Positions 1 through 13,949 of a stretch of DNA of 64,000 nucleotides are shown here, one piece after another (within the stretch, counting starts at the first letter, position 1; each line of letters begins with the position of its first letter). Location of the stretch: assembly GCF_008831285.2 (NCBI RefSeq), contig NC_045138.2:7781205-7845204 (forward strand). The letters are read 5' to 3'. This DNA is from Nymphaea colorata. Lineage: Eukaryota; Streptophyta; Magnoliopsida; Nymphaeales; Nymphaeaceae. The position numbers and the translations under genes were made by a program. Below the pieces are notes generated by a model that did no database searches, was not told the DNA's origin, and saw nothing but the letters and a program-made list of their open reading frames with translations.

Positions 1-1042
1 GATAATTTGTCACCATAATTCCAACACAACATCTCGCACTCAGCAATTTGCCACAAGAAAGCAATGGAGGGAAAGTAGAAAAAGCCATTGCCATGTCTGC
101 AAATGGCCAACATGACTCAACAACATGAAAAAACAAGTCAAAATTAAAAAGAGAGAGAGAGGGAAAGGGACAGTCCTATTATCTAAATGGAAGTGAAGTT
201 TGCAATCATTCCAGACTTTAGATGAGTTGGATGTGGAGTTTGCTAATGCAAAAACTTAATCAAGAATTAAAGTCCCTCACAATGGTGACAATCCTATTAT
301 CTAAATGGGCCACTCCTCAATTTAAAGTTCCTCTCTGTTTTCTTTTCTCTGTTGTTTAATCATGTTGGCTTTTTGCAGACATGGTGATGGATTTTTCTCC
401 TTTCCCTCCACTGTTTCTTGTGGAAAATTAATAAGAACGAGATGTTTATGTTGGAATTATGGTGACAAATTATCTCAGTTTAAACTAACAATCCCAATTT
501 TCTTCTCTATATGGCAAGGGCAAAAAGAAGACATTTCATTGTCATCTTTCAAATATAAAAACTATCAAATAAGCAAAATTTGCATGTTATGAAGGTTAGG
601 ATGACCCCAGATAAAGGCTTAATATTTCATTGAAAAATTACTATTAACTTATTAAGTATAAGAAACAAAACAAACTTTCATGACTAAGCGACTGAAGGCA
701 AGTTTCAACATATAACTTGTACGAGATAGTGCTTTTGGAGAAAATTAACTCTAGATTCAATCTAAAAGAGTCCTAGATAGGATTTACATGAGGTGAAGGG
801 AGCACAAGCTCGGCTACCTCGAGCTACACACTCGACTCTTATTTTGCTCAGCTCAAGCTCTAGTTAAGTATCACAATACTAGCTTGAGACTGACTCAATC
901 GACCATGCCAGAGCTCCAGATCAGCTCATTCACCTTGTCTAACTCGTTTGGATCCTTGAGATGCTTCTATTGTAGATGGAGGCACTTCTTTCGACTGCAA
1001 AGGGAGTTGACAGCAAAAGTGGATGCCAAAGGCACTACAACA
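1..1042. other. Spacer, no gene recognised
   Basis: AT-rich spacer with a short GA run near 150-165. A stretch at about 800-960 is richer in GAGCTC/CTCGAG-like words and may be an old repeat, but I could not find ends or target duplications. No open reading frame here resembles a known protein. Confidence 0.5.
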
Positions 1043-1421
1043 TGTTAGAGATAAGGTTGCCGATCCAACGTCCTTGCCAACCTTGCAACGTAAATCAAAT
1101 TTTGAATTTCAAGCCAAATATAGAAGAAATGCAATTGACGCTGAAAAGAGGAAAGCAACTAATGCTCCAACGCATGAAGATACCAAAATCTGTTCCAAAG
1201 GGAAAGAAATTCATTTTGGATCTTGATAGACCAGCCTGAAATTTCTATTTAGCATTCTTTCCTCTCTAAAATTTTCAGTGGTTGTAAGAGAGGATTCCCT
1301 TTCAAAATTATAGAGAAAGGAATGACTTCATGGACGTAGGTCGAGTTTGACCGAACCACATAATTTCTTGTGTGCTCTCTCTCTTGCTCCCTCTTTGTCT
1401 CTCTCGTTTCATTCTTTTACA
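1043..1421 (+). repeat. 5' LTR of copia-1
   Basis: 379 bp, TGTTAGAG...TTTTACA. It lacks a 23-bp segment that the 3' LTR has near 5855-5878. It is followed at once by a decayed primer-binding site (TGATACCAGAGTC, 1422-1434) similar to the initiator-Met tRNA type used by plant copia elements. Confidence 0.9.
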
Positions 1422-1620
1422 TGATACCAGAGTCATTTCGGGAGACCCTCTGGGAGAAGCCGGCATTTTACAAGTGCCGCAACTACTCTCGCAGGAGGTA
1501 GTAAGGGCCCATTGGAATCATCTACATCTGAGGAATCTCCCTACAAAATTTTAGAATTTGTAAAGTATCTGTTGCTGAGATATCATTTTTATAAGTGCAG
1601 TGGGTTTTGAGCAATTTACC

Positions 1621-4600
1621 ATGGCAACCGTCAATCCTCAATGGAATGCTATTGCAAACCTCGTATCTGTTAAGTTGGACGAAATCAACTACCTTCTCTG
1701 GAAATCGCAACTCTATAGTGTCATGTATAGCCAAGACTTATTGAGGTATGTTGACGGCTCTTCTACTCCTCTACCGAAAAAATTGAATGCTGATTCCACA
1801 TTAATTAATCCGGAGTACATCAAATGGAAATGCTCCGACCAGCTTGCATTAAGTTGGATATTGTCAACTATTAGTGAGTCTATACTCACTCAAATTATCT
1901 CTTATGACATGACTCGTGAAGCCTGGGTGGCCCTGGCTAATGCCCATGCATCTCATTCAAATATTCATATTCTTCAGTTAAAGAGGGATTTGCAAAATGC
2001 CAAATAGAATGACAAAAGTATGTTAGAATATCTCAACCACGTGAGGTTTTTGGTTGATTCGCTTCGAGCTGTGAATGAAATTGTATCTGATTCAGGTCTG
2101 GTTTTGCATACTCTCAACGGTCTGTCAAGTGAGTATGAGAGTTTTATTACTACAATCACCATGTCCAAAATACTACTCACCTTTCTGGAGTTATCAAGAG
2201 CATCGACTTCAATTGCTTGCTCCTAAAATCCCTGCCCAAGTTGAGTCTTCAGCAACAACCTTTTTACTCAACGAGGAGGCTATGGTGGTCGAGGAAACTA
2301 TGGCAGTCGTGGGGCTAATAGTAGCCGAAATGGTCGTGGTGGCCGTAGCCATGGAAGGAACTCTTACCCTACTGGACGAAGCACTCCAGGGCAAAAGAAT
2401 TCTGAAAATCAACAGGTTATATGTCAATTTTGTGGGTGCAGTAACGAACATACTATGACATACCAAAGGCTTTTATGGCCATGGCCTTGAATGGAGGCCG
2501 CAACAATGCCTGGTACCCTGATAGTGGTGCAACCCATCATGTGACTCATAGTGATGATTCCACGAAAGACAAAGTCAATTATCAAGGTGGAGAAGGTGTT
2601 CTTGTAGGCAATGGCACTAAGGCTCCAATTTCTCATATTGGTAACATATTTCTCAATTCAATTTCTCATTCTTTTTTGTTAAAGAATGCTATGCATGTGC
2701 CAACAATCAGTCAAAATCTTATTTCTATCTCTCGTTTTACAAAAGACAACAATTTCTCAATAGAGTTTGATGCTAATGGATTTGTTGTTAAAGATTTACA
2801 GACAATGGCAGCTCTTCACAAAGGGAAAACTAAGGATGGTCTAAACGTACGGGCTGATGAAGACAGCAAGGAATCCAAACGTATTCTTATTGCGCAACAT
2901 TCTAAAAGTCTTCCAGCCAATCTTTGGCACCAACGGCTGGGTCACTCTCACTTGAAGACATTGAATTTGCTTAAGAAAAATAATTATGTGCCTTTGGATG
3001 ATAGGAAACTTGATTTCTGCTCTAGTTGTGTTTTGGCTAAGATGCATCGACTGCCATTTGATTTCAGTTTAAGTAATAGTACTCATCATCTTCAGTTACT
3101 TCTACGGATCTTTGGGGGCCTGCCCCAACGTATTCTAGAGAAGACTACAAATATTATCTATTGATTGTGGATGATTTCTCTCGTTTTAGTTGGATTTTTC
3201 CTCTTGTTAGAAAATCTGACATTTTATCAGGCTTCCAAAATTTCAAGATGCTTGTGGAAAAACAATGGGGATATGAGATAAAAAATTTTCATAGTGATTC
3301 TGGTGGGGAGTTTCTAAGCAATGATTTCTCAAATTTTCTCACTACAAATGTGATAAAAAGATTATTTTCTTGCCCCCACACGCCTCAACAAAATGGCATT
3401 GTGAAAAGGAAACATCGCTATGTTGTTAAAACCGGGTTAAGTATGATGATCCATGCCTCTCTCCCTCAACGTTTTTGGGTTGATTCATTTAGGACAGCAG
3501 TTCACGTCATCAACCGATTGCCTAGTCCAGAACTCAGAAATAAATTTTCATTTGAAATTGTTTTCAATGCTACCCCTCAATATGATTATTTTTGAGTTCT
3601 TGGATGTACATGCTATTCTTTTCTTGTGTCATATAGAGAGTCCAAACTCTCTCCAAAATCTAAAGCATGTGTCTTTCTTCGATATGGGACATGTCATAAG
3701 GGATATGTTTAGATCCAATCACTAATATGGTCTTTATTAGCAGACATGTTGTTTTCAATGAGACAAGTTTCTTATTTCATGGATCTGGTTCTCCAACCAC
3801 TGAAGGGGATGTTAGAAAATGGATTTCTAATTATCTTGACATGCCTCCAGCTGAGACACAAAAAGAAAACAACTCCAAGCAAACCAGGATCTGGTTCAAA
3901 TCTATCTCAATATGTATTATTACCCAGTCCTCATTCATGGGAAGAAGATCCAACTCCAACAATCATTCGTTCAGTTCTATTGATGCAAGTCCTAATCGTG
4001 GGGTTCAAGAAAATGCTATTGATCAATCTCCTCATTTTCTCACCATTGAAACCTCAAGCAGGACTCATCCCATGATCACAAGGTCTCAAGATGGGACTAG
4101 GTGACCCAAGACTTATATGGCTGCTACATCTCTAGAAGAACGAAAACCAGAAAATCTCGAGGAGGCTTTAAAAGACCAACGATGGATCGATGCCATGCAA
4201 AGTAAAATGGATGTTCTTTAGAAAAACCAAACGTGGGACCTTGTCACACCACCTAATGGAGTTAATCTAGTCAGATGTAAGTGGGTTTTCAAAATCAAAC
4301 GATGCTCAGATGGGACTATTGCTCGCTATAAGGCCAGACTTGTGGCCAAAGGTTATAGCGAGATGGAATTGATTATTTTGACACATATAGTCCAGTGATA
4401 AAACCTACCACTATACGAGCCATCCTCTCTATCGTTGTGTTCAAAAGCTGGACTATTCACCAATTGGATGTCAACAATGCCTTTCTTCATGGGATTTTAA
4501 AAGAAGAAGTTTTCATGACTCAACCATCAGCTTTTGAGAATACAACAAAACTTCATCAAGTGTGTCATCTCAAGAAAGCACTTTATGGCGTAAAGCAAGC

Positions 4601-5655
4601 GCCCCAGGCCTGGTTTGAAAGACTCAGAGGATATCTTCTCGAAAATGGGTTCAGGGAGTCATTAGTTGACACTTCACTCTTTGTTACAAAAACCCAAGAT
4701 AAAATCATCTTTCTACTTATATATGTAGATGATATAATTATTACAAGAAATAATCCTCAGGAGATTCAAAGGATTATACACAGCTTTGGACAAACGTTTT
4801 CCATAAAAGATCTTAGAAATTTACATTTCTTCCTGCGTATTGAAGTGTCACTTCAAAAAGACAAAATTGTTCTCTCGTATGGAAAATATATTAGAGATAT
4901 TTTGAGGTGAGCAAACATGGAGAATGCAAAATCTTGTGTCACGCCTACTGCTCCAAATGTCCCTCTATCCAAACTTGATGGTGAAAAATTGGAAAACAAA
5001 ACTCAGTATCGTCAGATCGTAGGAGCACTTCAGTATGTCACTTTAACATGCCCAGATATTACTTATGCAGTTAATAAACCTTGTCAGTTCATGCACTAGC
5101 CAACTTCAACTCACTGGACTCATGTTAAAAGAATTTTACGATATCTTAAAGGGACCATACAACATGGCTTTGAGATATCAAAATCTAATTCTTTCACATT
5201 ATCTGCCTACTCTGATGCCCATTGGGCCGGGTGCCCGAATGATCGAAGATCCACTAGTGGCTATGTTACAAAAATTGGTAACAATATCATATCATGGAAA
5301 TCCACCAAACAATAGACGGTGGCAAAATCTAGCACAGAAGCAGAGTACAAGGCCATTGCAGGAGCTCTCTCTGAAGTAATATGACTAAATAACTTGATGA
5401 AAGATATGAGAATTCAGACTGAACAAAAACCAATTTTATGGTGCGACAACATTGGAGGAACATATTTGGCGGCAAATCTAGTCTTTCATGCACAAACAAA
5501 ACATATAGAAATTGACTATTGTTTTGTCAGAGAGAAGGTGATAGACAATACGATTGAGATTAAATATGTTCAATCAGAAAAGCAATTAGTTGATATTTTC
5601 ACTAAGCTGTTACCAGGGCCAAGATTTCACTGTCTCAAAGAAATGTTAAATGTTT
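1621..5655 (+). pseudogene. Broken copia-1 gag-pol
   Basis: Gag starts at the ATG at 1621 (residues NPQWNA...) and runs to a stop near 2007, continuing in other frames to about 2226. A degenerate CCHC knuckle lies near 2418-2460. The protease motif DSGATHH is at about 2520. The GAG-pre-integrase block (LWHQRLGH) is near 2923 and the integrase core (VDDFSRFSWIF, then HSDSGGEF) runs from 3161 to about 3600. Reverse transcriptase (DVNNAFLHG, then YVDD) spans 4263-4910 with an in-frame stop near 4219, and RNase H (WCDN...TKHIEIDYCFVRE) spans 5394-5640. No full polyprotein can be made. The Gag resembles copia lineages of the Ale/Retrofit kind, which is a guess from memory. Confidence 0.88.
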
Positions 5656-5682
5656 TGAAATGGAGGTTGGATAGAAGGGGCA

Positions 5683-6084
5683 TGTTAGAGAGAAGGTTGC
5701 CGATCCAACATCCTTGCCAACCTTGCAACGTAAATCAAATTTTGAATTTCAAGCCAAATATAGAAGAAATGCAATTGACGCTAAAAAGAAGAAAGCAACT
5801 AATGCTCCAATGCATGAAGATGCCAAAATCTGTTCCAAAGGAAAAGAAATTCAAATTTGTAATCAAGATCCAAAATTTTTGGAACTTGATAGACCAGCCT
5901 GAAATTTCTATTTAGCATACTTTTCTCTCTAAAATTTTCTGTGGTTGTTAGAGAGGATTCCTTTTCAGAATTATAGAGAAAGGAAAGACTTTGTGGACGT
6001 AGGTCGAGTTTGACCGAACCACGTAGTTTCTTGTGTGCTCTCTCTCTCGCTCCCTCTTTGTCTCTCTCGTTTGATTCTTTTACA
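5683..6084 (+). repeat. 3' LTR of copia-1
   Basis: 402 bp, TGTTAGAG...TTTTACA, followed by the target duplication CAACA. It matches the 5' LTR except for about 23 extra bases and point changes. The TC-rich end (6040-6084) is shared with the 5' copy. Confidence 0.9.
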
Positions 6085-6169
6085 CAACAAATAGAGCTAT
6101 TGGCTAGAGCTTGTGTTGTGGGGTTCATGCATGGTCTGGGGTTGTGACATCCTAAATGGGAGATATCAA

Positions 6170-8370
6170 TAAATGAGAAAGTTAAAGTTCGGCGAGCTTA
6201 TATTAATTATGGGTCATATTAGCACAAGCTTCATAGATTATCTAGTGTCAAGTCTTTCAGATCATCCTCGTAAATTTCGAGCTTCATGGTTTCAAAGATT
6301 TTCATGGTTAGAATATTCTGTAAGTCAAATATTGCATATTGTTTGCAGTGTTATCATTTCAGTACTACGACTTCAAATGACAGTCCATTTATTACTAAAT
6401 GATTCAAAGCTTGAAAGAAGGTAGGTGGTAGTGACAAAACATATGCAGTTCGTAGTCATGAGGGTTCAAGCCAAATTCACCATATAATATGAACGTGTGA
6501 GCATTTAATGACTTAAGTCATTAAAGCAAACACATAGATAAAATGATTGAAAAGCAAAATTCATAGATTGTTCACAACAATTGTTTCAGATTGAAGGCAT
6601 CTGTGGATGCAGTTCGTTGGTTAGCATTTCAAACTTGTGCTTTTAAAAGTGATGATGAATGTTCAAGCTTATTGAATAGTAACTTTATTGAGTTTATTAG
6701 AACTTTAGGTAGTTATAATGATAAAGTTGCACAAGTTGCTTTGGGTAATGTCCCCTAGAATGCTAAATATACATCATCAACAATCCATAAAGAAATTTTC
6801 AATGTTTTTGCAAGTAAAGTGAGAGTTAAAATTATAGAAAAAATTAGCTAAGTATTATATTCTTATTGATAAAGCCCGAGATGAGTCCAAGAGAACAAAT
6901 GTATGTTGTTCTTAGGTTTGTTAATAAGCAAGGTCTAACTCAAGAGTGATTTTGAGATGTTGTACATGTGAGGGATACTACAACAATTGCTTCGAAGATT
7001 TTAATTTTTACTTTATTGTCTCAATATAATCTTAGTATTCAAGATATACGGGTCAAGGATAAAATGGTGCTAGTAATATACGAGGTGAATGAAATTGATT
7101 TCAAGCATTAATTTTAAATAAATGTCCTTATGTATATTATGTTCATTATTTTGCTCATAGATTACAACTTGCACTTGTTGCAGCTTCAAAGAAAGTCATC
7201 GATATGCATAATTTTTTTAAGTAGTTAACACATGTGATTAACGTTGTTAGTGCAAGCAGTAAACATATTAGTGAATTGCATGAATGTCAAACAAATGAAA
7301 TTGCACTTATAATTGCTATAGATGAACTTGAAATAGGAAAGACTTAATCAAATTGGATCACTATAATGACCTGGTGATACTAGATGAAGATCTAATTTTT
7401 TCTTTGTGTGTAGTTTGATAATAAAAATGTTTGATGCAACATTTATAGTATTAAAAAATTTAAGAGACATTGCATTGGCATATCAAATATAGAGTGAAAA
7501 AAATTAAGTTTACAACATGATCACATCATTTGACTTTGTATTTATTTTTCACTTGGTACAAGAAATTTTGGGATAGAATGATACTCTTTGTCAGACATTG
7601 CAAAGTTAATGATAAGACATTTTAAATGCAATGGATATGGTTTACAATTCAAAGTGTTCCTACAATAACTTAACGAGACATTCATTTATAAATGCTATGG
7701 GAGCATTTTGTATGGCACATGATATCCCTATTTTAAATATGGATGACGAATATTTTGTTAGAGGATCACATTTTTGTCATGAACATAATTTTATTACAGT
7801 AAGACATCATTATCATGTCAATATTTTTATTGCTACCATTGATTTTTGGCTGGTGGAGTTGAACAATAGATTTAATGAAAATTTTATGAAAATACTTTGT
7901 TTGATGTTGACATTCAACCATAGAGATCAATATGAGTCGTTCAATGCATGAGATCTATACACTCTTGCACATAAGTTTTTTTTAGAGATTTTACATACTC
8001 AAATTTCATGAGTTTAAATAATCAGTTAAAACATTACAAGAATGGTATTTGTCATCACCTAAGTTTTCAAAATTTGAGTACAATATCCTATGTACATCAA
8101 GCATTGATAGTAGTAGAAAAGGTGAAGGATATCATTTTGTATATAAGTTGTTTAGTCTCATTCTAATGCTTCATGTCTCCACTGCAACCACGAAAAATGT
8201 ATTTTTTGCTATGAAACTTACTAAAACAAAGTTGCATAACAAAATGGAGGATATTCTTTGCAGATTGTCTACTATTGTATATTGAGAAAGAAATTACTCA
8301 AATGTTTAATTCAAATGATATTATTGATGTCTTTTACAAGATGAAAAATCATATAGCACAACTACAATAG
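6170..8370 (+). pseudogene. Decayed hAT-type transposase with TTF finger and DUF4371
   Basis: Order on the plus strand: SWFQRFSWLEYSVS (about 6280-6330) matches the TTF-type zinc-finger start of plant ZMYM1-like transposases. Next comes AFKSDDECSS...FIRTLGSYND (6590-6730) and NAKYTSSTIHKEI (6762-6800), the DUF4371 block. YVHYFAHRLQLALVAASKK (7135-7195) is the part around the conserved histidine of the DDE fold. Near the end VSTAT then FFAMKLTKTKLHNKMED (8175-8250) matches the hAT C-terminal dimerisation region. Many stops and frameshifts interrupt the reading. I did not find terminal repeats, so the element's limits are unknown. The family call rests on motif memory and is strong for DUF4371. 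Confidence 0.8.
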
Positions 8371-8929
8371 GTAAAGTATTTTGTCGCATCTTTTTTATGT
8401 TAATATTTATTTGAGTCATTATTTAGTTTCAATAATAAATGTTGTAGTTTTTATATACATTCTATTGTGCAGGTGAATTGATGATGATATGTGACTATTT
8501 TCAATGGAAACAAAGGCAAAAACTGATTGTGTTACATGGAAAGAATATAAAACTACTTGTTTTAGGTAACATTTTTTTTTTGTTTTGGAGTGTATAAATG
8601 CACTTGTTCGCTAAATTTTATGTTGTGGTATTTATATGTCTACCTTATGCTCACACCTACATTACTTTAATAGAAATAAAGCACATTATCTGTTTAGGAC
8701 ATATCACGTTTTGTGCTAATGACACAAAAAATTTCTAATTTGTGTCGTAGGATAGGTCGCTCTTCACGTTCATGACGTGACAATTATATACTACATATGT
8801 TCACTTGTGCTACATTATTGTTTGCAAATTCTATCTAAAGTAAGTGTGTGTGTGTGTGTATATATATATGTATATATATAATATTAACATTATTCGTATT
8901 ATATATTACATTTCGTAACATTAAACATA
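8371..8929. other. Spacer with a GT/AT microsatellite
   Basis: AT-rich sequence between the hAT-like and CACTA-like remains. It contains a mixed (GT)n(AT)n run at about 8844-8880. No coding signal is seen. It could include non-coding parts of either transposon. Confidence 0.5.
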
Positions 8930-10466
8930 TTATATATTATAGTTCGTTCTTGGACCATCTCCACCCATGTGAGCATGATTCATTTCAATCGTGCCATCGA
9001 AATAGCGTGCATCTCGATGATATTGATGATTGATTAGTAGTATATCACTACCTATTAGAACTTGTCAAACAATACAAAGAAGTGTCTTTATGACAACAAA
9101 GATAGGCTAATTGACCTTTTGTACTCCATCTTAATAGATTTGCATATGCATGAAAATCATTGATGGTCCATAGTAATACTGCACATAATATAAATGTCTC
9201 ATTCTTCGATGCATCATATAGGTTGACACCAACTTCTCACAATTCTTTCAACTCTTCTATCAATGGTTGTAAGTACATAATCAATATCATCTAAGATTAC
9301 CAAAAATATGAAATGAAAGCATGCAAAAAAATTGTTTCATCCAAGGAGGAAAATTATAAGCAACTAAAACAACTGGCCACATGCTATGAGTTGTGCTCAT
9401 TATTTTGAAATGACTAAAATCATCACTCGTTAGTCCCAGTCTAATTTATTATGAGATTCAAAAGCAAATTGCATGTGACGTTCATCAAAAGATTTCCATG
9501 TAAAATAATCAATTGGATGTCTCAAGTGGTTGTCCTTGTTACAACTCTCATCATGTCATTTCATGTAAGCCGTCATCTTAGATGACACAAAAAGTCGTTG
9601 AAGTATGAAGATTCAAAGAAAATGCCACACAACATTAGCTGGAATTTTATTTTTCTTTGAACTATCTCCAGCTAGTTCACCAACTACTTTCCATCTTGAT
9701 GTACCACAAACATCACAAAATTCTTTGGTCATAGCATCCTTCTAATATAACAAGCAATGTTTGGGACATGCATCAATCTTAATATAATTGAGCTATAAAA
9801 TCTCTAATAATTTTTTTGGTCTCATAATAGTGTTTGGTAGCTTCTCCTCCTCTGGAAATACTTCCTTCAATAACTCTAACAACAAGGAAAATAAATGACT
9901 TGTTGTTCCATCCTGTAAGTCTTTTAATTTGAATGAGCTGCACTAAGAAGGTTAACTTCGTAAATCTCTTGCAACCAGGGTACAACTCATGCTCAACATC
10001 ATCCAACAACTTCTTAAATGTCTCAAATTTTGTATTGGAGGAAGTTGTAGAATCATTCTCCCCACCTAACTCAAACACATGAAGTCTATTTTTTGAGTAC
10101 GTCATCGAGTAATTCATATATATCATCATTATCTACTTGCTTATCAAATACAGTATCCCCATTAATTGTTGATGAAGATGAAGCTTCCCCATGATAATAC
10201 CATTGGATATAATTTGCAAAAATTTCATTGCACATTAGGTGATCGAAATAACAAAAGTTCAATACAGACAATTGTTGCACTTCATGCATGATCTTTCCAT
10301 TATTCGCAAGGTTGTTGGCCGTGGCAAATTTGATGAATTCTTTTGCTCTACTAGCATATCCACCACTTGGCCTATTAAAAAAAAATATTAACCATTACGT
10401 TTTGTTAACATTTAGTCTTCTAAACAAACAATACATCAACTTGTTTATCCAACTTTCATTTGCCAT
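8930..10466 (-). pseudogene. Decayed CACTA (En/Spm) transposase, TNP2 type
   Basis: Read on the minus strand from 10466: ATG and MANESWINKL, the usual start of the transposase-associated domain; then SRAKEFIKFA and the WYYHGE block (10190-10360) typical of the same domain. Then come KKLLDDVEHELYPGC (about 9980-10020), KIDACPKHCLLY (9745-9780), KDAMTKEFCDVCGTSRW (9690-9740), FTWKSFDERHMQFAFES (about 9455-9510) and SMWPVVLVAYNFPPWMKQ (about 9335-9390), all in the order of TNP2. The last traceable piece ends near 8950. Frameshifts and stops occur throughout and the catalytic C-terminal half is missing. CACTA terminal repeats were not found. Likely an old fragment. Confidence 0.82.
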
Positions 10467-11280
10467 GAAATCCAATAATATTCTTTCAATCTTTGATCTA
10501 TTAGCAATTAACTCATGGACATCCCGGCTGATACCACTAAAACAGAAGAAACCTAATACTTGGAAGTGAGCATCAACAATAATTTCTAAAAAATGTGTTG
10601 CTGCTTACGTTAAGTTCTTAGTCTTGTGCGCTGAACTACTGAAACAAAAGGTCCCAAATCTAGTGCAATATCAGAAACAAGAGTATTGATGGTCTTATCC
10701 AAAATTCAGACCATGTTTCAGTCATTTTCATTTTTTAGATTGACACTCGGACTATTACTTAAGATAATCTTTTATGCAAGAAATTATTCCTATATTTACT
10801 AACTGTATCAAAAAAAAATTAATAGTAAAAGGAAATTGGTTGTGATTTTTTGGTTAGTTTAGATGGAAGAAATTATGGTATGAAATGATTCCAGTGCATA
10901 AATAGAATCGTTCCACAACTCAAAAAAAATGACATAACTGAATTTTCATTAATTCAAAAAAAATTATCAGGGAAATGCAATGAACTATAATTCAAAAATA
11001 TTGAGGTGCTCTCTATATATAGGATGCATGTGATTTTAGTCAATTTTCAAGGCAACTGGAGCATCCTTATGTACAATTATTTGGATACAAGGTACATGGG
11101 CAATGAGATTTTAGAAATACAAGTGCAAACCTGAGTAATGAAACATTCTAGGAAGCAGGAAGTGATATATGTGGAGAAACTTTTCAGCAACTAAAAAGCA
11201 CTATCAACAAGATACCAAGTAAAAGAAAGTGACTAAGAACATAAAATCAACAAGAAATGAAGTAAAACGACATGTATGTT

Positions 11281-11287
11281 GTGTGTG

Positions 11288-11334
<47 letters not shown>
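11281..11334. repeat. (GT)n(AT)n microsatellite
   Basis: Sixteen bases of GT repeat followed, after CT, by about 36 bases of uninterrupted AT repeat. Confidence 0.95.
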
Positions 11335-11338
<4 letters not shown>

Positions 11339-12185
11339 TCAAAGGTCAAAATGCCACGATGTGTAGCATATATATGATTTTCTTCGACTAGATGATTACT
11401 TTGCTTTAAACTTAACTAGAGTGCTTTGTGACACATCAACTTGTCATTATGGAAAATGAAATCATTAATGCTACAGGAGAACTTGCATTTGTACATTCAA
11501 TTCAGATTTTGATGCTTCTATCACATCTAGAATGTAAATTAATTCTTCCATGTGAAATTGAGGAGATGGGATGTTTCCTACACAAACTTTCTTGACTAAC
11601 CTATAGTCTTGTGCTCAGTCTTGCATACACCATCCTGTTATCATTTTATACCAGCTAATATTGTCAAAATTATCATATCAATGTGCATGACTGTAAGCTA
11701 GCTGGATTTCCAATGCTTCAGATGTGCTCAATTTTGTTGGTCAGTTGATAGTTACAGTGAAGTTAGTTATGAAAGCCTCTTTACTGCAGAAGTGTATGAG
11801 GAAGTAATCAAGCTGTGAAGTAAAAAATGATAGAAGTCAAAATGTCAAGTGATTATACTAGTGGCCTTTTATGAGCTAAAAGCAGTTCTCAGTGAGAGTT
11901 ACTTAAGATAGATAGCATATTACAATCTTTGAATTCTTCAACATTCAAGGATCTACTTGATTGTGATAAAAAAAAAAAAAACTAAAAGAGCATGCACAAA
12001 TTGGTCTCAGAGAAAGTGAGAGCTATGATTTTCCCTTGTTTAACGCAGGGAGAAGCACACTTTATAGTTATACATATGAGTTTGATGATCCATATTTATT
12101 CCCTGCTTCTTCCATCCACATATGCTACCACTGTCTAGATCTGAACTCAACAAGTTAAACTCCTCCCCAACAAGAAAAAGGAAAG

Positions 12186-12219
12186 AAGAGAAGAAGAAGA
12201 AGAAGAAGAAGAAGAAGAA
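12186..12219. repeat. (GAA)n microsatellite
   Basis: About eleven GAA/AGA units. Read on the minus strand it makes a phenylalanine run in a meaningless open frame. Confidence 0.9.
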
Positions 12220-13949
12220 CACCATGTGTTGCTGGTGCAGGGAAGCCAACTTTTGTGTTTGATCCAAAATAATTTGAACTATGCAAATATGGCACGTCCA
12301 GGCTAGGGCATCCCATAAAAATTTTCTACCAAGTGGATACAGTTGATTTAGAGACATAAATTAATGAAAATGATTCCATTAGGGAGCATTACTGGACCCT
12401 CCAAAACCATACTAGGCTATTAGATTCTAGAAGAACAGACTGGTCTTATTTGATTACAAAACGATTATGAGAATAATAATCACAAATTGAGAATTTCTGT
12501 ATGGAACATGAGTACCAATGACAATGTAACTTGTTAAAATCATCACAAGTTATTGTATATGTTCATATCAAGCAGTTTTGCACGACTATATCAAGTTCAC
12601 TGTACTTTCAAAACTAAAACTAAGTTTCAATCTATAAGGTAATGTCCATAGGGGGGATGAATCTTACTAGTAGTACTTCAACATAACAAGTCTTACTATT
12701 GGACTTAATAATGTCCATAGAGGGATGCATGGAGGAGTTCCATTCACCTATGTTCAGAGAGAGACAGAGAAAGAGAGAGATTAACTTGAGATCTTCAATT
12801 AAATTTCCTACTATCACTCTATGAATTCCTCCAAGTGACTGTCAATCTGGCCCAAGTCAAAGCAACTGGATAGGTAATCTACTGATCTAGAGTAAACCAA
12901 AAACATATCTTCTTATTCAAAGTTGGTGACTTGATGGTCAAAAGTAGATGCATTCCTGCAATTATGACTTAATAATACTATTTAGAAACTAAAATATGGA
13001 TCAGGATAACATATATGAATTGGCTCTTGACTTACTATCACTATGTATGTAGACAGTACGACCAGACCATGCTGGAGCAACACGTTTGGCCCATAAACAA
13101 AATAGGTATGCAATGAAGAGAATCACTCACATAATTACGGTCAGCTATGTAGTAGTCTGTTGTAGTTGACCCTGATATAAAGGAAAGGAGGAGGACAACT
13201 AGGTGTCAAATCTGCAAATGCTTTATGTTGGACAGAATGCTTTCTTTCATGAACAAAGGTGTTTTTCATGTAGTCCGTACGTCTATTTATACATGCTGAA
13301 TAGGTGTTTCTTTCATGACACATTCACATTCCAAGCAACTTGGTAGCACCTTAATTATATGACTCTTTATTTGAAACAAACTAAATTTTTAGCTTCTTCC
13401 AATCGAACTGATTTTTTAACTTCTTATCCTCTTATTAATAAAACTATGAATAGATAACTCTAAACTAGTGACTAAATACATCCTAATTAAATTTCAATCT
13501 ACCTCTAAAATATGAGAGGGATTCCCACATATTTATGGAATGATGTGCAGTCACCGGGGGAAAGCCATCCTTCATTATCCACTAAACAATATAGGCAAAT
13601 TAGTATCACCCGTATACAATGTACAAATGGCAGAAAGACAACACTATTACGCCTTAAGAAGCTAGGTAGAACGGGAGAATCATGACTTTTTTTTTTCTTT
13701 CACAAGGGGAGAATCACAATCTAAGAAGAAGATCTCAGCATTTGAAAGAACGAAATTGAAAAATTGTTACTAATTAATTACATAAAAGGATACTTTTGTT
13801 TCTCATGCAATCTAATGTATACAAAAAGGAAACTACAGAGACAATCTTAAAATACAAGAATATTGTAGAAGATATTTAGAGAAAGCAAGAAAAGAAAATA
13901 AATTTTTTTTTTTATGACAGTATTATATGAAACATAAAAAAACATGAAA

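Larger units (their letters stand above)
1043..6084 (+). mobile_element. Complete but decayed Ty1/copia element (copia-1)
   Basis: Both LTRs are present (1043-1421 and 5683-6084). They start TGTTAGAG and end TTTTACA, the usual TG..CA ends. The 5-bp sequence CAACA flanks both sides (1038-1042 and 6085-6089), an exact target-site duplication, so both outer borders are original. Inside, gag, protease, integrase, reverse transcriptase and RNase H are all recognisable in the copia order on the plus strand, but split by many stops and frameshifts. The LTRs differ by a 23-bp indel and scattered substitutions, so this is an old insertion. A purine-rich tract (about 5661-5680) precedes the 3' LTR. Confidence 0.93.
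10467..13949. other. Long AT-rich spacer, no gene recognised
   Basis: About 3.5 kb without a credible coding region on either strand. Short open frames are present but have no recognisable motifs. Microsatellites occur at 11281-11334 and 12186-12219. It may hold decayed non-coding repeats that I cannot identify by eye. Confidence 0.5.

Noticed and set aside
780-1000. GAGCTC/CTCGAG-rich stretch that looks like a repeat end
   Set aside because: No matching second end or duplication could be found by eye.
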